NCBI GenBank assembly: GCA_017437905.1
Contig: JAFRWY010000080.1
Location: forward strand, 21,019-85,018
Source: Eubacterium sp.
GTDB taxonomy: Bacteria; Bacillota; Clostridia; Lachnospirales; Lachnospiraceae
Direction: 5' to 3'
Length of the DNA: 64,000 nucleotides
Shown here: positions 27,741-36,536 of the stretch, one piece after another
Layout: every line of letters starts with the position of its first letter
How positions within the stretch are numbered: the first letter of the stretch is position 1
The notes under the pieces: generated by a model
Databases searched by the model: none
The model's input: only the letters and a program-made list of their open reading frames with translations
Told to the model about the DNA's origin: nothing
Position numbers and translations under genes: made by a program

Positions 27741-28804
27741 GTCCGCTCCTTTCTAAGCCGGGTAAGGACATTCGGCTTATTCCCTGTGACCGGTGTTTCC
27801 TCAGCAGCTTCTGCTTCGGTTTCCCCGTCACTGTCATAGGCTTCTCCCGTGCCGTACGACGCCCCCCGGGGCGACCACATGGAGAGCTCCGCATCCGTGC
27901 ACCGCACCCGGTGTGTCTCCGAAAGCTTGTGCCAGGTTCCCAGCGCATAGTCGATGCCGGAGGTTCCGTAATCGTAAGGGTCAACACGGTCCGGCTGGAT
28001 CACCGGATTCATCCGCGGGATGGCTGCAAGCAGGCTTCTGGTATAGGGGTGCACCGGACTCATAAAGAGCTCCTCCGGTTCTCCCTCCTCCAGAAGGTAG
28101 CCCAGATGCAGCACTCCGATCCGGTCGGACAGGTACCGCACCATGGTAAGGTCATGGGAAATAAAGAGGAAGGACGTGCCTGTCTCCTCTTTGATATTCC
28201 GGAGCATATTCACGATCTGTGCCTGCACGGAGGCATCCAGGGCCGCGATACACTCATCTGCTATGATCAGCTTCGGGTTTACCACCAGCGCCCGGGCGAT
28301 CCCGATCCGCTGCCGCTGCCCGCCGGAGAAGTCCTTCGGGTACCGGTTCCGGTACTCCACGGGGATTCCTACCTTCTTCAGGATCTCCGCCACGATCTCC
28401 TCCTGCTCGTCCCGGTTCTTCCCAAGCTTCTGGATCACAAGGGCTTCCCGGATGATCTCTCCCACCGTATGCTTCGGATTAAGAGAGGACATGGGATCCT
28501 GAAAAATCATCTGGATATCCTTCATCTTCGCGTTATATTCCTTCCGGTTTCTGATCCCGGTCAGCTCCTCCCCGTTGAAGGTGATGGAGCCGGAGGTTGC
28601 CCTGTTCAGTCCGATGATACATTTGCCTATGGTGGACTTTCCGCTGCCGGACTCCCCCACCAGGCCGTAGGTTTCCCCTGCCCGGATCTGAAATGTGATA
28701 TGCTCGGATGCCTTGACCCGACGTCCCTTTGCATCGAAATACATGCAGAGATCGTCCACGGAGAGAAGCACCGAGCCGTCCTTCTTACGCCTTTCTTCCG
28801 ACAT
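27737..28804 (-). CDS. oppF: Oligopeptide ABC transporter ATPase, OppF type
   Basis: 355 residues. Walker A GESGSGKSTIGK near 54, Q-loop QMIFQDPMSSLNPKH, signature FSGGQRQRIGIARAL near 165, Walker B LIIADECIAALD (Cys in place of the usual Pro), and switch His in FISHDLTMV. The last 50 residues are acidic and not conserved in the family. It overlaps OppD by 20 bases. Confidence 0.93.
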   Translation of the reverse strand: MSEERRKKDGSVLLSVDDLCMYFDAKGRRVKASEHITFQIRAGETYGLVGESGSGKSTIGKCIIGLNRATSGSITFNGEELTGIRNRKEYNAKMKDIQMIFQDPMSSLNPKHTVGEIIREALVIQKLGKNRDEQEEIVAEILKKVGIPVEYRNRYPKDFSGGQRQRIGIARALVVNPKLIIADECIAALDASVQAQIVNMLRNIKEETGTSFLFISHDLTMVRYLSDRIGVLHLGYLLEEGEPEELFMSPVHPYTRSLLAAIPRMNPVIQPDRVDPYDYGTSGIDYALGTWHKLSETHRVRCTDAELSMWSPRGASYGTGEAYDSDGETEAEAAEETPVTGNKPNVLTRLRKERT

Positions 28805-29876
28805 ACTCTCTGCCCTCCTGCTTCATGTGCTGGATCCGGTCTTTCAGTTCCTTCGGCATCTCGATCTTCGGTGCACGCTCGTCCGCCAGCCAGGACGCCA
28901 CATAGTGGGTTCCGGACAGCTTGTAAAGCGGAGGCTCCGCCTTGAAATCGATGGCCAGTGCGTAAGGGTTTCTGGGTGCAAATGCGTCTCCCACGATCTC
29001 CTTCGCCAGATTCGGCGGCGTTCCCGGGATGGAGTACAGCTCCCCCTTCTCATCCGCGATCTCGGGGATGGCCGAGAGCAATCCCCAGGTGTAGGGGTGC
29101 CGCGGATCATAAAAGATATCGAATACGGTACCGTACTCAATGATCTTCCCCGCATACATGACGCCCACATAATCCGCGATTTTTGCAACCACCCCCAGGT
29201 TATGGGTGATGAAGATAACGGAGATGCCCCGGGACCGCTGGATCCGCTGGATCAGCTCCAGGATCCGGTTCTGGATGGTTACATCCAGTGCCGTGGTGGG
29301 CTCGTCGCAGATCAGGATCTCCGGATTGCAGGAAAGAGCGATGGCGATCACGATCCTCTGCCGCATACCGCCGGAGAGCTGGTGAGGATACTGTCCCATG
29401 GTCCGCTCGGGATCCGTGATCCCCACCTCCCGGAGCAGCTCCACTGACCGGGCATAGGCCTCCTTCCTCGATACGTCCTCATGATTCCGGATGGCCGTGA
29501 TCAGCTGCGCGCCTATGGTCATGGTGGGATTCAGGGACGTCATGGGATCCTGAAAGATCATGGAAATCCGCGATCCGTTGATGTTCTTCTGCCTCCAGGA
29601 GAACTTCTTTTGCAAAAGATCCACCGGCTCCTCCGAGTCATCTTTGCCATAAAAAAGGATCTCCCCGGAGTTAATGACAGCATTCTCCGGGAGGATCCCC
29701 ATAATTGATTTCACAGTAATACTCTTGCCACAGCCGGACTCCCCGACCAGGGCAAGCACTTCATTTTCCTTCAGCTGGAAGTCCACGCCGCGTATGGCGT
29801 GGACGTTCCCTGTTGCCATCCGGAAGGTAATATCCAGGTCATGGACCCCGATCACCTCTCTGGCCTTATCACTCAT
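28785..29876 (-). CDS. oppD: Oligopeptide ABC transporter ATPase, OppD type
   Basis: 363 residues. Walker A GESGCGKSITVK, signature LSGGMRQRIVIAIAL, Walker B ILICDEPTTALD, switch His in FITHNLGVVAKI, and the OppD/F C-terminal extension (YSIPGTPPNLAKEI, RNPYALAIDFKAEPP). AGTAGGGGG lies ahead of the ATG. It starts 45 bases after the SpoIIE-type phosphatase stop, with no visible terminator between, so it may be part of a longer transcript from the MATE gene. Confidence 0.93.
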   Translation of the reverse strand: MSDKAREVIGVHDLDITFRMATGNVHAIRGVDFQLKENEVLALVGESGCGKSITVKSIMGILPENAVINSGEILFYGKDDSEEPVDLLQKKFSWRQKNINGSRISMIFQDPMTSLNPTMTIGAQLITAIRNHEDVSRKEAYARSVELLREVGITDPERTMGQYPHQLSGGMRQRIVIAIALSCNPEILICDEPTTALDVTIQNRILELIQRIQRSRGISVIFITHNLGVVAKIADYVGVMYAGKIIEYGTVFDIFYDPRHPYTWGLLSAIPEIADEKGELYSIPGTPPNLAKEIVGDAFAPRNPYALAIDFKAEPPLYKLSGTHYVASWLADERAPKIEMPKELKDRIQHMKQEGREYVGRKA

Positions 29877-29921
29877 ATGAACCCCCTACTCGTACAAACC
29901 TTAACCCCATGGGATCCTCCT

Positions 29922-31943
29922 CTACTTCGGATCCCTTCCGATAAACTCAAATCCCAGCATGGTGATGTCATCGAACTGCGGTGCATCCTGCACGAAGTCG
30001 TCGATCTCCCTGCGAACGTTCGCCAGCAGCTGATGCAGATCAGCTTCCGGATCCCGGTTCAGGGCCGCAAGCATACGATCCGTTCCGAAGAGCTTGTTCT
30101 CTGCATTCGTAGCCTCCGGAACACCGTCGGTGTAAACGAAGAACTTATCTCCCGGATGCAGCTCGAATTCATGCTGCCGGTAGGTCATTCCCTCCAGAGT
30201 TGCGATGGCCGGCGAGTGTCTGTAAACCACCAGCTCGTACTTGCCGTCTGCCCGCTTGATCACCGGATGCTCGTGTCCTGCATTTGCCGCGATACCCTTG
30301 CCGGTGTTGATGTCCAGAATCGCAAACCAGACGGTGACGAAGAGCTGTGCTTCATTTCCGTCACAGAGCTGATCATTTACATAGGCCAGGATCTCGGAGG
30401 GCGTACCGCCCATCTGCGCCCGGTTCTTGATGAGGGTCTTTGCGATCACCATGAAGAGCGCTGCCGGAACTCCCTTGCCGCTGACGTCTGCCATGACCAG
30501 TCCCAGATGTGAATCGTCGATCAGGAAGTAGTCGTAGAAGTCTCCTCCCACCTCCTTGGCAGGATCCATGGTTGCGTAGATATCGAACTCGTTGTAATCC
30601 GGAAATGCCGGGTAGATCCGCGGAAGCATGTCCGCCTGGATCTGGGTGGCGACATTTAACTCCGCTCCGATCCTCTCCTTCTCCGCAGTGACGCGGGTCA
30701 GGTTTTCGATATAATCCTTCAGCTCGCTGGCCATGGTGTTGAAGCTTTCCGCCAGGTCGCCAATCTCGTCGTTTGTGGTAGGAACAGCCCGGTGATCCAG
30801 GTTCCCTTCGGAGATCTGCTTCGCATCCTCACCCAGAGCAACGATGGGACTGGTCACGGACTCGGACAGCCGCTTCGATACAACCAGGATAGCCAGTGTC
30901 GCCAGAAGATAGATGGCTATGAACAAAAGGAACGTGATCTGGATGCTGGCATCCATGTCCGTCACGGGTTCCAGAACCACGGCTTCCGGGATGCGGATAC
31001 AGAACTTCCAATCCGTACTCTTTACCGTGGAATAAGCGAAGTATACATCCGTCTCACTGATGGCAACATCCGTTGCTCCGGACATGATCCCGGAAATGAT
31101 CTTGCTGTCGATCCCCTCCTGCTTCTCCAAAGCATTGGCGTCCACATTCGGAGAGATGACGGTACCCTTTTTATCCACCAGCATGGCGTAGTAGTTGGAA
31201 TCCATATTCATGGAGATTGCATTCTGATACAGATCCTGGATAAGGATATCCATACCTACAACACCGGCGAAGGAGCCGTCTGCCTCATAGAAGGGAGCCA
31301 CGCAGGTAATGGTAAGGCCCCGTCCGAAGGAGTCCAGATATACATCCGTGAACACCGTCTTCCCTGCCTCCTTCGCCAGCTGGTACCAGCTGGTTTCCCA
31401 GGCGTTAAAGTAGGGGTAGGGCACCTTGATGTCCGACTGGGTATCATAGGCCATGGTAAGCCCCCGCTCCGTGGCGATATAGGCACTGGTGATGATTCCC
31501 TCGTTCTCGATCATGATCGGATAGAAGATCATGCGGAGGTTTCCCAGCAGGGCACGCTCCTCCTTAATATCCTCCTCCTTAATATCCTCCGAGATCAGGG
31601 CAGACTGCATGGTAAGGATTCCCTTGTTATCCGCGGAAGTCGGCGGAGGCGTCATGTCCTTCACCATATCCGGGTGGGTATAAAGATCGTGGATGAAGTC
31701 TGCAAAGGTATCCACATTTTCCGAGTATCTTACCAGCCAGGAATCCACAAGATCCGAACGACCGGATACCGTATTTCTCAGGTTGTTCTCCATCTGCGAG
31801 ACCAGTGCTTCCTTACTTCTCGCACGAAGATACATCATGGAGACCATGGCGGCCACGCCCATGACGAAAAGTGCGATCAGTGAGACCAGCAGGATCATAA
31901 GACGCATCTTCGACTTGATGGGTTTTCTTTTTCCTCTGTTCAT
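29922..31943 (-). CDS. Membrane sensor PP2C-type phosphatase (Cache-HAMP-SpoIIE)
   Basis: 673 residues. Two membrane helices (MRLMILLVSLIALFVMGVAA and ITFLLFIAIYLLATLAILVV near 345) flank an extracellular Cache-type sensor of about 300 residues. A HAMP segment (SVTSPIVALGEDAKQISEGN) leads to a SpoIIE/RsbU phosphatase domain with metal-binding motifs MDPAKEVGGDFYDYFLID, VMADVSGKGVPAALFM and FDDITML. These enzymes remove phosphate from STAS antagonists of anti-sigma-type kinases. It begins directly after the ATP-grasp stop (TAAATG). A 15-bp tandem duplication inside the sensor gives EDIKEEDIKEE near 122. Confidence 0.92.
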   Translation of the reverse strand: MNRGKRKPIKSKMRLMILLVSLIALFVMGVAAMVSMMYLRARSKEALVSQMENNLRNTVSGRSDLVDSWLVRYSENVDTFADFIHDLYTHPDMVKDMTPPPTSADNKGILTMQSALISEDIKEEDIKEERALLGNLRMIFYPIMIENEGIITSAYIATERGLTMAYDTQSDIKVPYPYFNAWETSWYQLAKEAGKTVFTDVYLDSFGRGLTITCVAPFYEADGSFAGVVGMDILIQDLYQNAISMNMDSNYYAMLVDKKGTVISPNVDANALEKQEGIDSKIISGIMSGATDVAISETDVYFAYSTVKSTDWKFCIRIPEAVVLEPVTDMDASIQITFLLFIAIYLLATLAILVVSKRLSESVTSPIVALGEDAKQISEGNLDHRAVPTTNDEIGDLAESFNTMASELKDYIENLTRVTAEKERIGAELNVATQIQADMLPRIYPAFPDYNEFDIYATMDPAKEVGGDFYDYFLIDDSHLGLVMADVSGKGVPAALFMVIAKTLIKNRAQMGGTPSEILAYVNDQLCDGNEAQLFVTVWFAILDINTGKGIAANAGHEHPVIKRADGKYELVVYRHSPAIATLEGMTYRQHEFELHPGDKFFVYTDGVPEATNAENKLFGTDRMLAALNRDPEADLHQLLANVRREIDDFVQDAPQFDDITMLGFEFIGRDPK

Positions 31944-33308
31944 TTATACTTCTTCCTCCGTAAGCTTCCGGATCAATTGCTTCGTGTTACAGGTCACGGC
32001 ATCGCTTACCACTTCCGGATAGGCCGTCTTAAGTGCGGTCAGTTTCTCCAAGAGTTCCCGATTGTCAGCTCCCGAAAGAACCCACTCACAGTAGCTCACC
32101 TCTCCGCCTCCCGGAAGTCCGTACAGGAACCGCATCACATGACGTATCCCGGAGAACTTCTCCCGGATCTCCCGGATCTTCTCATCCGGAAACGGCCCGG
32201 ATTTGAAATCCAGCACATGACATTTTCCCTCCATCGGGCGGAAATGCCGCTTTGCCGGCGGCAGCATCGTCTCAACCAGCGGTTCGAAGGGATTCCACCC
32301 CTCCATGATGGACACCGCCTGTGAAAGAAGGGAGAATCTCGGATTCACCTCCAGAATATACCATTTCCCGCTGCTGAAGATCAGATCCATCTCCGCAATC
32401 CCGGAAAGCCCGAGGACACGTCCGAGGCGCTTCAGTTCTTCCTTCAGTTCCTCCACATGATGGGCTGCGTCACATACGGGACCGTATTTTATGCTGTTGA
32501 AGGGATCCGTCACGCCGTCCTCTCCCGTAGAAAACAGGATGGGATCTGCCACATAATAGCCCTCCGGATCGCCGTACATCTCGATCCCGAAGCTCTCTCC
32601 CTCCAGCTTCTCCTCCACCATCACGTCACAGTCACCGTCGGCATCCAGCAGCTTTTGAAATGCCTCCTCCGGTGTTGCCGCGATCTTAAGCCCTACCGAG
32701 CCGCTGCCGGCCGCTTCCTTGATGATCACCGGGTATTTCAGCTGTTCCAGTCGGCTCCGGATATACTCCTGATAGACATTATTCCGGATCCGCTCGATCC
32801 GCCGGTCCGAGTAGAACATCCCGCTATGTACATAAACACCCTCGGCATACAGGAATCCATTTTCCTTTAAGACCTTCTGGAAGGTCATCTTCTCCAGACA
32901 GATCTCGGCGGATAATGCCGGATGTGCGATCACACGGACCCCCCGCTTCGCCAGCGCCTCTCCCACCAGGGCGTCCCGCACGGGATACCAGTCAAAGGTT
33001 ACGTCCGGCAGACTGTAGGCGATGGCCACCTCCACCCCGTCTCCGGCGATCCGATCGGCAAATTCCTCTATCGATGCAGACGTCGGAAGGATATGATAGG
33101 GAACCCGCTCCGATGTTCCGCGCAGCTCGCCTCCGGCGATATCGATCATGTGGGTTGCGGATCCGGTACAGTAGACAGCGATACTGTCCTCACTCCGGCC
33201 CACTGCCAGCGCGTCCCATTCCCCGTTCTTCCCCGGGAACAGAAAATGTCTGGACGAAAAGGGCGATGCGGGATCGATCCCCCCGGTACTGTAAAATGCT
33301 ATCTTCAA
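31944..33308 (-). CDS. ATP-grasp ligase of unknown substrate
   Basis: 454 residues. The ATP-grasp core is visible from about 130: KMTFQKVLKENGF, VIIKEAAGSGSVGLKI, VMVEEKLEGESFGIEMYG, and the metal site AEMDLIFSSGKWYILEVNPRFS. Such enzymes couple a carboxylate to an amine or similar group. The protein is not a recognisable Ddl, PurK or carbamoyl-phosphate synthase. Start is TTG at 33308 with GGGAGGAG upstream. It sits 2 bases after the MATE gene and directly before the phosphatase, so the three are probably one transcript; a peptide-like product exported by the MATE is one possibility. Confidence 0.85.
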   Translation of the reverse strand: MKIAFYSTGGIDPASPFSSRHFLFPGKNGEWDALAVGRSEDSIAVYCTGSATHMIDIAGGELRGTSERVPYHILPTSASIEEFADRIAGDGVEVAIAYSLPDVTFDWYPVRDALVGEALAKRGVRVIAHPALSAEICLEKMTFQKVLKENGFLYAEGVYVHSGMFYSDRRIERIRNNVYQEYIRSRLEQLKYPVIIKEAAGSGSVGLKIAATPEEAFQKLLDADGDCDVMVEEKLEGESFGIEMYGDPEGYYVADPILFSTGEDGVTDPFNSIKYGPVCDAAHHVEELKEELKRLGRVLGLSGIAEMDLIFSSGKWYILEVNPRFSLLSQAVSIMEGWNPFEPLVETMLPPAKRHFRPMEGKCHVLDFKSGPFPDEKIREIREKFSGIRHVMRFLYGLPGGGEVSYCEWVLSGADNRELLEKLTALKTAYPEVVSDAVTCNTKQLIRKLTEEEV

Positions 33309-33310
33309 CG

Positions 33311-35041
33311 TTAACTCCTCCCGATCAGTATCTGTGTATTATTCATACCCATAACGTAGTCATAGGATATTTTCGAAGCCATGTTTTTCAGCATGAGCAT
33401 ATTTTCGGGAATATCACCCTCCTTGTCCTTGGTGGGATCAAAGGGGGTTCCGATGCTTCGGAAATTAATCGCGATCTCCTTGTCCGTCAGGCGCAGGTTG
33501 ATATCGATGTCTCCCTTATCCGTCCGATGCTGTCGGGTATAGACCGCCATTTCCTCGATCAGAAGACCGACACGGAAGGCCTGCTTCGGCGGAACACCCT
33601 TCTCCGTACAGAAATCGATCATCTGCTCACTGGCCTTGGAAATATCTTCCGATGCATCCGTGATGGTAAAGGTGTGCGTTCCCAGGCTACTGGTATCCTT
33701 CCGGATCAGTGAGATTCCCACGTAGGAATCCGGTTCCTTTCGTAAGATCCGGTAGTTCATGCAGAAAATGAGTGCCAGCATGATCAGAGCCGCCGCCGGA
33801 TATGCGGCATATACTCCGTTCAGTTCCAGGAAGGAACATAGGACGATTCCCACCGGAAGGACCAGGAGTCCATCCATCAGACTGATCAGGAATGCATACT
33901 TTCTACGCTGTTCCACCTGGAAGAAACGCATAAACTGGATTGCGATCCCCCGTGGCAGATACGTCAGAGCAAAGATCCGGATCCCCGTATTTCCGATCCG
34001 TAGCACCTCCGGATCCGTGACACCGTACATGGCTGCCACCGCCTGGGGAACGATCTCAAAGAAAAGGATCAGTCCCACGGCGAAGACCACCTGCAGCCGC
34101 ATGGATTTCCTTAACACAGAGCGTTCTCCCACATAATCCTGCTGACCGTACAGCATGGCCAGCAACGGCTGTGCCGTATCGGCGACACCCAGAAGAAAGA
34201 TCGAAGCGATGGAAAACGTCTGCAGACAAAGGGAGAAGGCAACCACGCCGTCTCTTCCGCCGTAGAACCCTGCCATATTGTTGCTGAAGGCATATTTGAT
34301 TGCGAAGCAGATCTGCAGCATCGCCGCCGGAAGTCCCTGGATCATGATCTTCAGGGACATGGGGATATCCTGTTTCGTGAGCTTTTTGCTGACCGGCTTC
34401 ACTCCCCGGATCCGCATCAAAATGAGCATCACAAAGAACCCGATCACATAACCGGTGATCGTAGCATAACCGGCTCCCTCGATCCCCATACCGAACACCT
34501 TGATATACACGATATCCATCACCAGATTCGTTCCATTTGCCACCAGATTGAAAACCGAAGCGATCATCGGTGCCCCCGATGGCGGCAGGAAGGAAACAAA
34601 GGTAAGGCTCAGCATCAGCACCGGTGCAGTGAAGAGGAGCACCTGATAGTAGGTCTGAAATCCGGAGAGGAGACTCTCGTCCGGACAGAGCAGTTTCGTA
34701 AAGGGGGTGGACAGCAGCATTCCCAGAAACAGAAAAAGGAATCCCACGAGTCCGGACAGGATCATGGACAGCCGGAAGATCTTGCCTGCGGAATCCCGAT
34801 CCCATTTCCCCAGAAAGATCGCATAAAGGATCGCCCCTCCGTTTCCGAAAAGGACATAGCCTGCGGCGATCAGAAGGATCACGGGGCAGCCCAGATTCGC
34901 CACCGCCAGCGCATCGCTTCCCAGAAGATTCGAGACAATCATACAGTCCACGAATTCGTTCAGCGCCAGCGCCAGCGTCGTCAGGATCGACGGCATCAGG
35001 TACTGTTTATATTTTTGCATGAGGATCCGGTTTGTATTCAC
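33311..35041 (-). CDS. MATE-family transporter with C-terminal HATPase-like domain
   Basis: 576 residues. The first 445 are a 12-helix MATE transporter (LALNEFVDCMIVSNLLGSDA, FLPPSGAPMIASVFNLVANG). The last 125 are a cytoplasmic domain related to anti-sigma-type HATPases: AFRVGLLIEEMAVYTRQHR at the N box, where the usual Asn is absent, and FRSIGTPFDPT at the G1 box. Loss of the Asn argues against normal kinase activity. Start GTG at 35041 has AGGGGGAT at good spacing; ATG at 35020 has none. A decayed paralogue is at 47821. First gene of a likely long operon. Confidence 0.88.
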   Translation of the reverse strand: MNTNRILMQKYKQYLMPSILTTLALALNEFVDCMIVSNLLGSDALAVANLGCPVILLIAAGYVLFGNGGAILYAIFLGKWDRDSAGKIFRLSMILSGLVGFLFLFLGMLLSTPFTKLLCPDESLLSGFQTYYQVLLFTAPVLMLSLTFVSFLPPSGAPMIASVFNLVANGTNLVMDIVYIKVFGMGIEGAGYATITGYVIGFFVMLILMRIRGVKPVSKKLTKQDIPMSLKIMIQGLPAAMLQICFAIKYAFSNNMAGFYGGRDGVVAFSLCLQTFSIASIFLLGVADTAQPLLAMLYGQQDYVGERSVLRKSMRLQVVFAVGLILFFEIVPQAVAAMYGVTDPEVLRIGNTGIRIFALTYLPRGIAIQFMRFFQVEQRRKYAFLISLMDGLLVLPVGIVLCSFLELNGVYAAYPAAALIMLALIFCMNYRILRKEPDSYVGISLIRKDTSSLGTHTFTITDASEDISKASEQMIDFCTEKGVPPKQAFRVGLLIEEMAVYTRQHRTDKGDIDINLRLTDKEIAINFRSIGTPFDPTKDKEGDIPENMLMLKNMASKISYDYVMGMNNTQILIGRS

Positions 35042-35172
35042 GGTTCTGATCCCCCTGTGAGGTAGTCTTACGCCCTGAAATGACGGCAGGGCAATCCCAT
35101 GGCTATTTTACCATGAATCCTCCGATATAAAAAGAAAAAATCCTTTCTTCTGCATAGACTTTTCAATAAATG

Positions 35173-35201
35173 TTTTCTAATCAGTAAAAATATGGTACAA
35201 T
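35173..35201 (+). promoter_or_regulatory. Promoter of the serine-palmitoyltransferase-like gene
   Basis: TTTTCT (35173-35178) and TACAAT (35196-35201), spacer 17, 43 bases before the start codon. The region is AT-rich and shared with the divergent MATE gene. Confidence 0.5.
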
Positions 35202-35244
35202 TGCATAGTTGTTTGTATTGTTCATGCGAATGAGGGGGATTGGA

Positions 35245-36438
35245 ATGGATCTTTTCGCAAAGTGCTACGAACCGTCGCGCGCCGATGCCGCAAGGGAAGC
35301 CGGCATCTATCCGTATTTTCACGCACTGGAGTCCAGACAGGACACTGAGGTGATCATGGAAGGGAAGCGCCGCATCATGCTCGGTTCAAATAACTACCTC
35401 GGTCTTACAACACACCCGGAGGTGATCGAGGCCGGACTGAAAGCCATAGAACAGTATGGCTCCGGATGCTCCGGATCCAGATTCCTGAACGGAACGCTGG
35501 AGCTGCACCTTCAGCTGGAGGAAGAACTGGCCCGTTTTCTCGGCAAGGAAGCCGTGCTGACATTTTCCACCGGCTACCAGTCAAATCTCGGAATCATCAG
35601 TGCCCTTGCGGAGCACGGCGATTATATCATCATGGACCGTGAGAATCACGCCAGCCTGTACGATGCATGTCGTCTTTCCTACGCAAAAATGGTACGTTTC
35701 AAACATAACGATATGGCGGATCTGGAGGAGAAGCTGCGTAACGTTCCCGAAAGTGCGGGCATCCTGATCGTGACCGACGGCGTCTTCTCCATGGACGGCG
35801 ATATCGCAAACCTTCCGGAGATCTGCCGCCTGGCAAAGCAGTACGGCGCACGCGTCATGGTAGACGACGCCCACGGACTGGGCGTGATCGGAAAAGGCGG
35901 CCGCGGAACCGCCAGCTACTACGGACTGGAGGACGAGGTTGATATATACATGGGAACCTTCTCCAAGTCCCTGGCATCCCTCGGCGGTTACATGGCAACC
36001 TCCGCACGGGTGATCGACTACGTAAAGCACTGCTCAAGGCCCTTCATCTTCTCTGCATCCATCACACCGGCCAGTTGTGCTTCGGCCCTGGCAGCACTGA
36101 AGATTTTGGAAGCCCATCCGGAGCTTCCGGAAACCCTGCAGTCGCGGGCACTGTTCATGCGCAGGAAGCTAAATGAGGCGAAGATCCGCATACGTGAATC
36201 CAACGGCGAGCGGGTTCCGATCATACCAATCTATACCTATGAACTAGATCCGACGCTAGTGATCACGAAGGATCTCTATGATCGCGGTGTGTACGTGAAT
36301 TCGTCCATCCCGCCGGCGGTTGCACCGGGCGAATGCCTGCTGCGTACCAGCCTGATGGCAACACATACCGAGGCTCTGATCGAAGAAGCCGTCGGTATCA
36401 TCGCAGAAGTACTGCGCAGTCATCAGATCGGCGAATAA
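35245..36438 (+). CDS. Serine-palmitoyltransferase-like alpha-oxoamine synthase
   Basis: 397-residue PLP enzyme of the KBL/BioF/HemA/SPT family, which condenses an acyl thioester with an amino acid. YPYFHALESRQDTEVIMEGK, MLGSNNYLGLT and GSGCSGSRFLNGTLELH match the SPT branch well, more like Bacteroidetes sphingolipid SPT than BioF or KBL. The PLP lysine is in GTFSKSLASLGG; the ring-stacking His is in DRENHASLYDACR; VDDAHGLGVIG binds the pyridine. Start ATG at 35245 follows GAGGGGGA; the frame-extending ATG at 35209 has no such site. Monocistronic with its own terminator. No ceramide genes are adjacent. Confidence 0.85.
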   Translation: MDLFAKCYEPSRADAAREAGIYPYFHALESRQDTEVIMEGKRRIMLGSNNYLGLTTHPEVIEAGLKAIEQYGSGCSGSRFLNGTLELHLQLEEELARFLGKEAVLTFSTGYQSNLGIISALAEHGDYIIMDRENHASLYDACRLSYAKMVRFKHNDMADLEEKLRNVPESAGILIVTDGVFSMDGDIANLPEICRLAKQYGARVMVDDAHGLGVIGKGGRGTASYYGLEDEVDIYMGTFSKSLASLGGYMATSARVIDYVKHCSRPFIFSASITPASCASALAALKILEAHPELPETLQSRALFMRRKLNEAKIRIRESNGERVPIIPIYTYELDPTLVITKDLYDRGVYVNSSIPPAVAPGECLLRTSLMATHTEALIEEAVGIIAEVLRSHQIGE

Positions 36439-36458
36439 AATAATTCATCCAACCAAAG

Positions 36459-36503
36459 CGAAGGATCTCATCCCGCAGAAAAGCGATTGAGATCCTTCGT
36501 TTT
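36459..36503 (+). terminator. Rho-independent terminator after the SPT-like gene
   Basis: CGAAGGATCTCA (36459-36470) and TGAGATCCTTCG (36488-36499) pair perfectly, followed by TTTT. It also lies at the end of the convergent alarmone-synthetase gene and may serve both directions. Confidence 0.85.
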
Positions 36504-36536
36504 GTTCAGACCTATGGGAAGTGTTTCGCCGGGATA

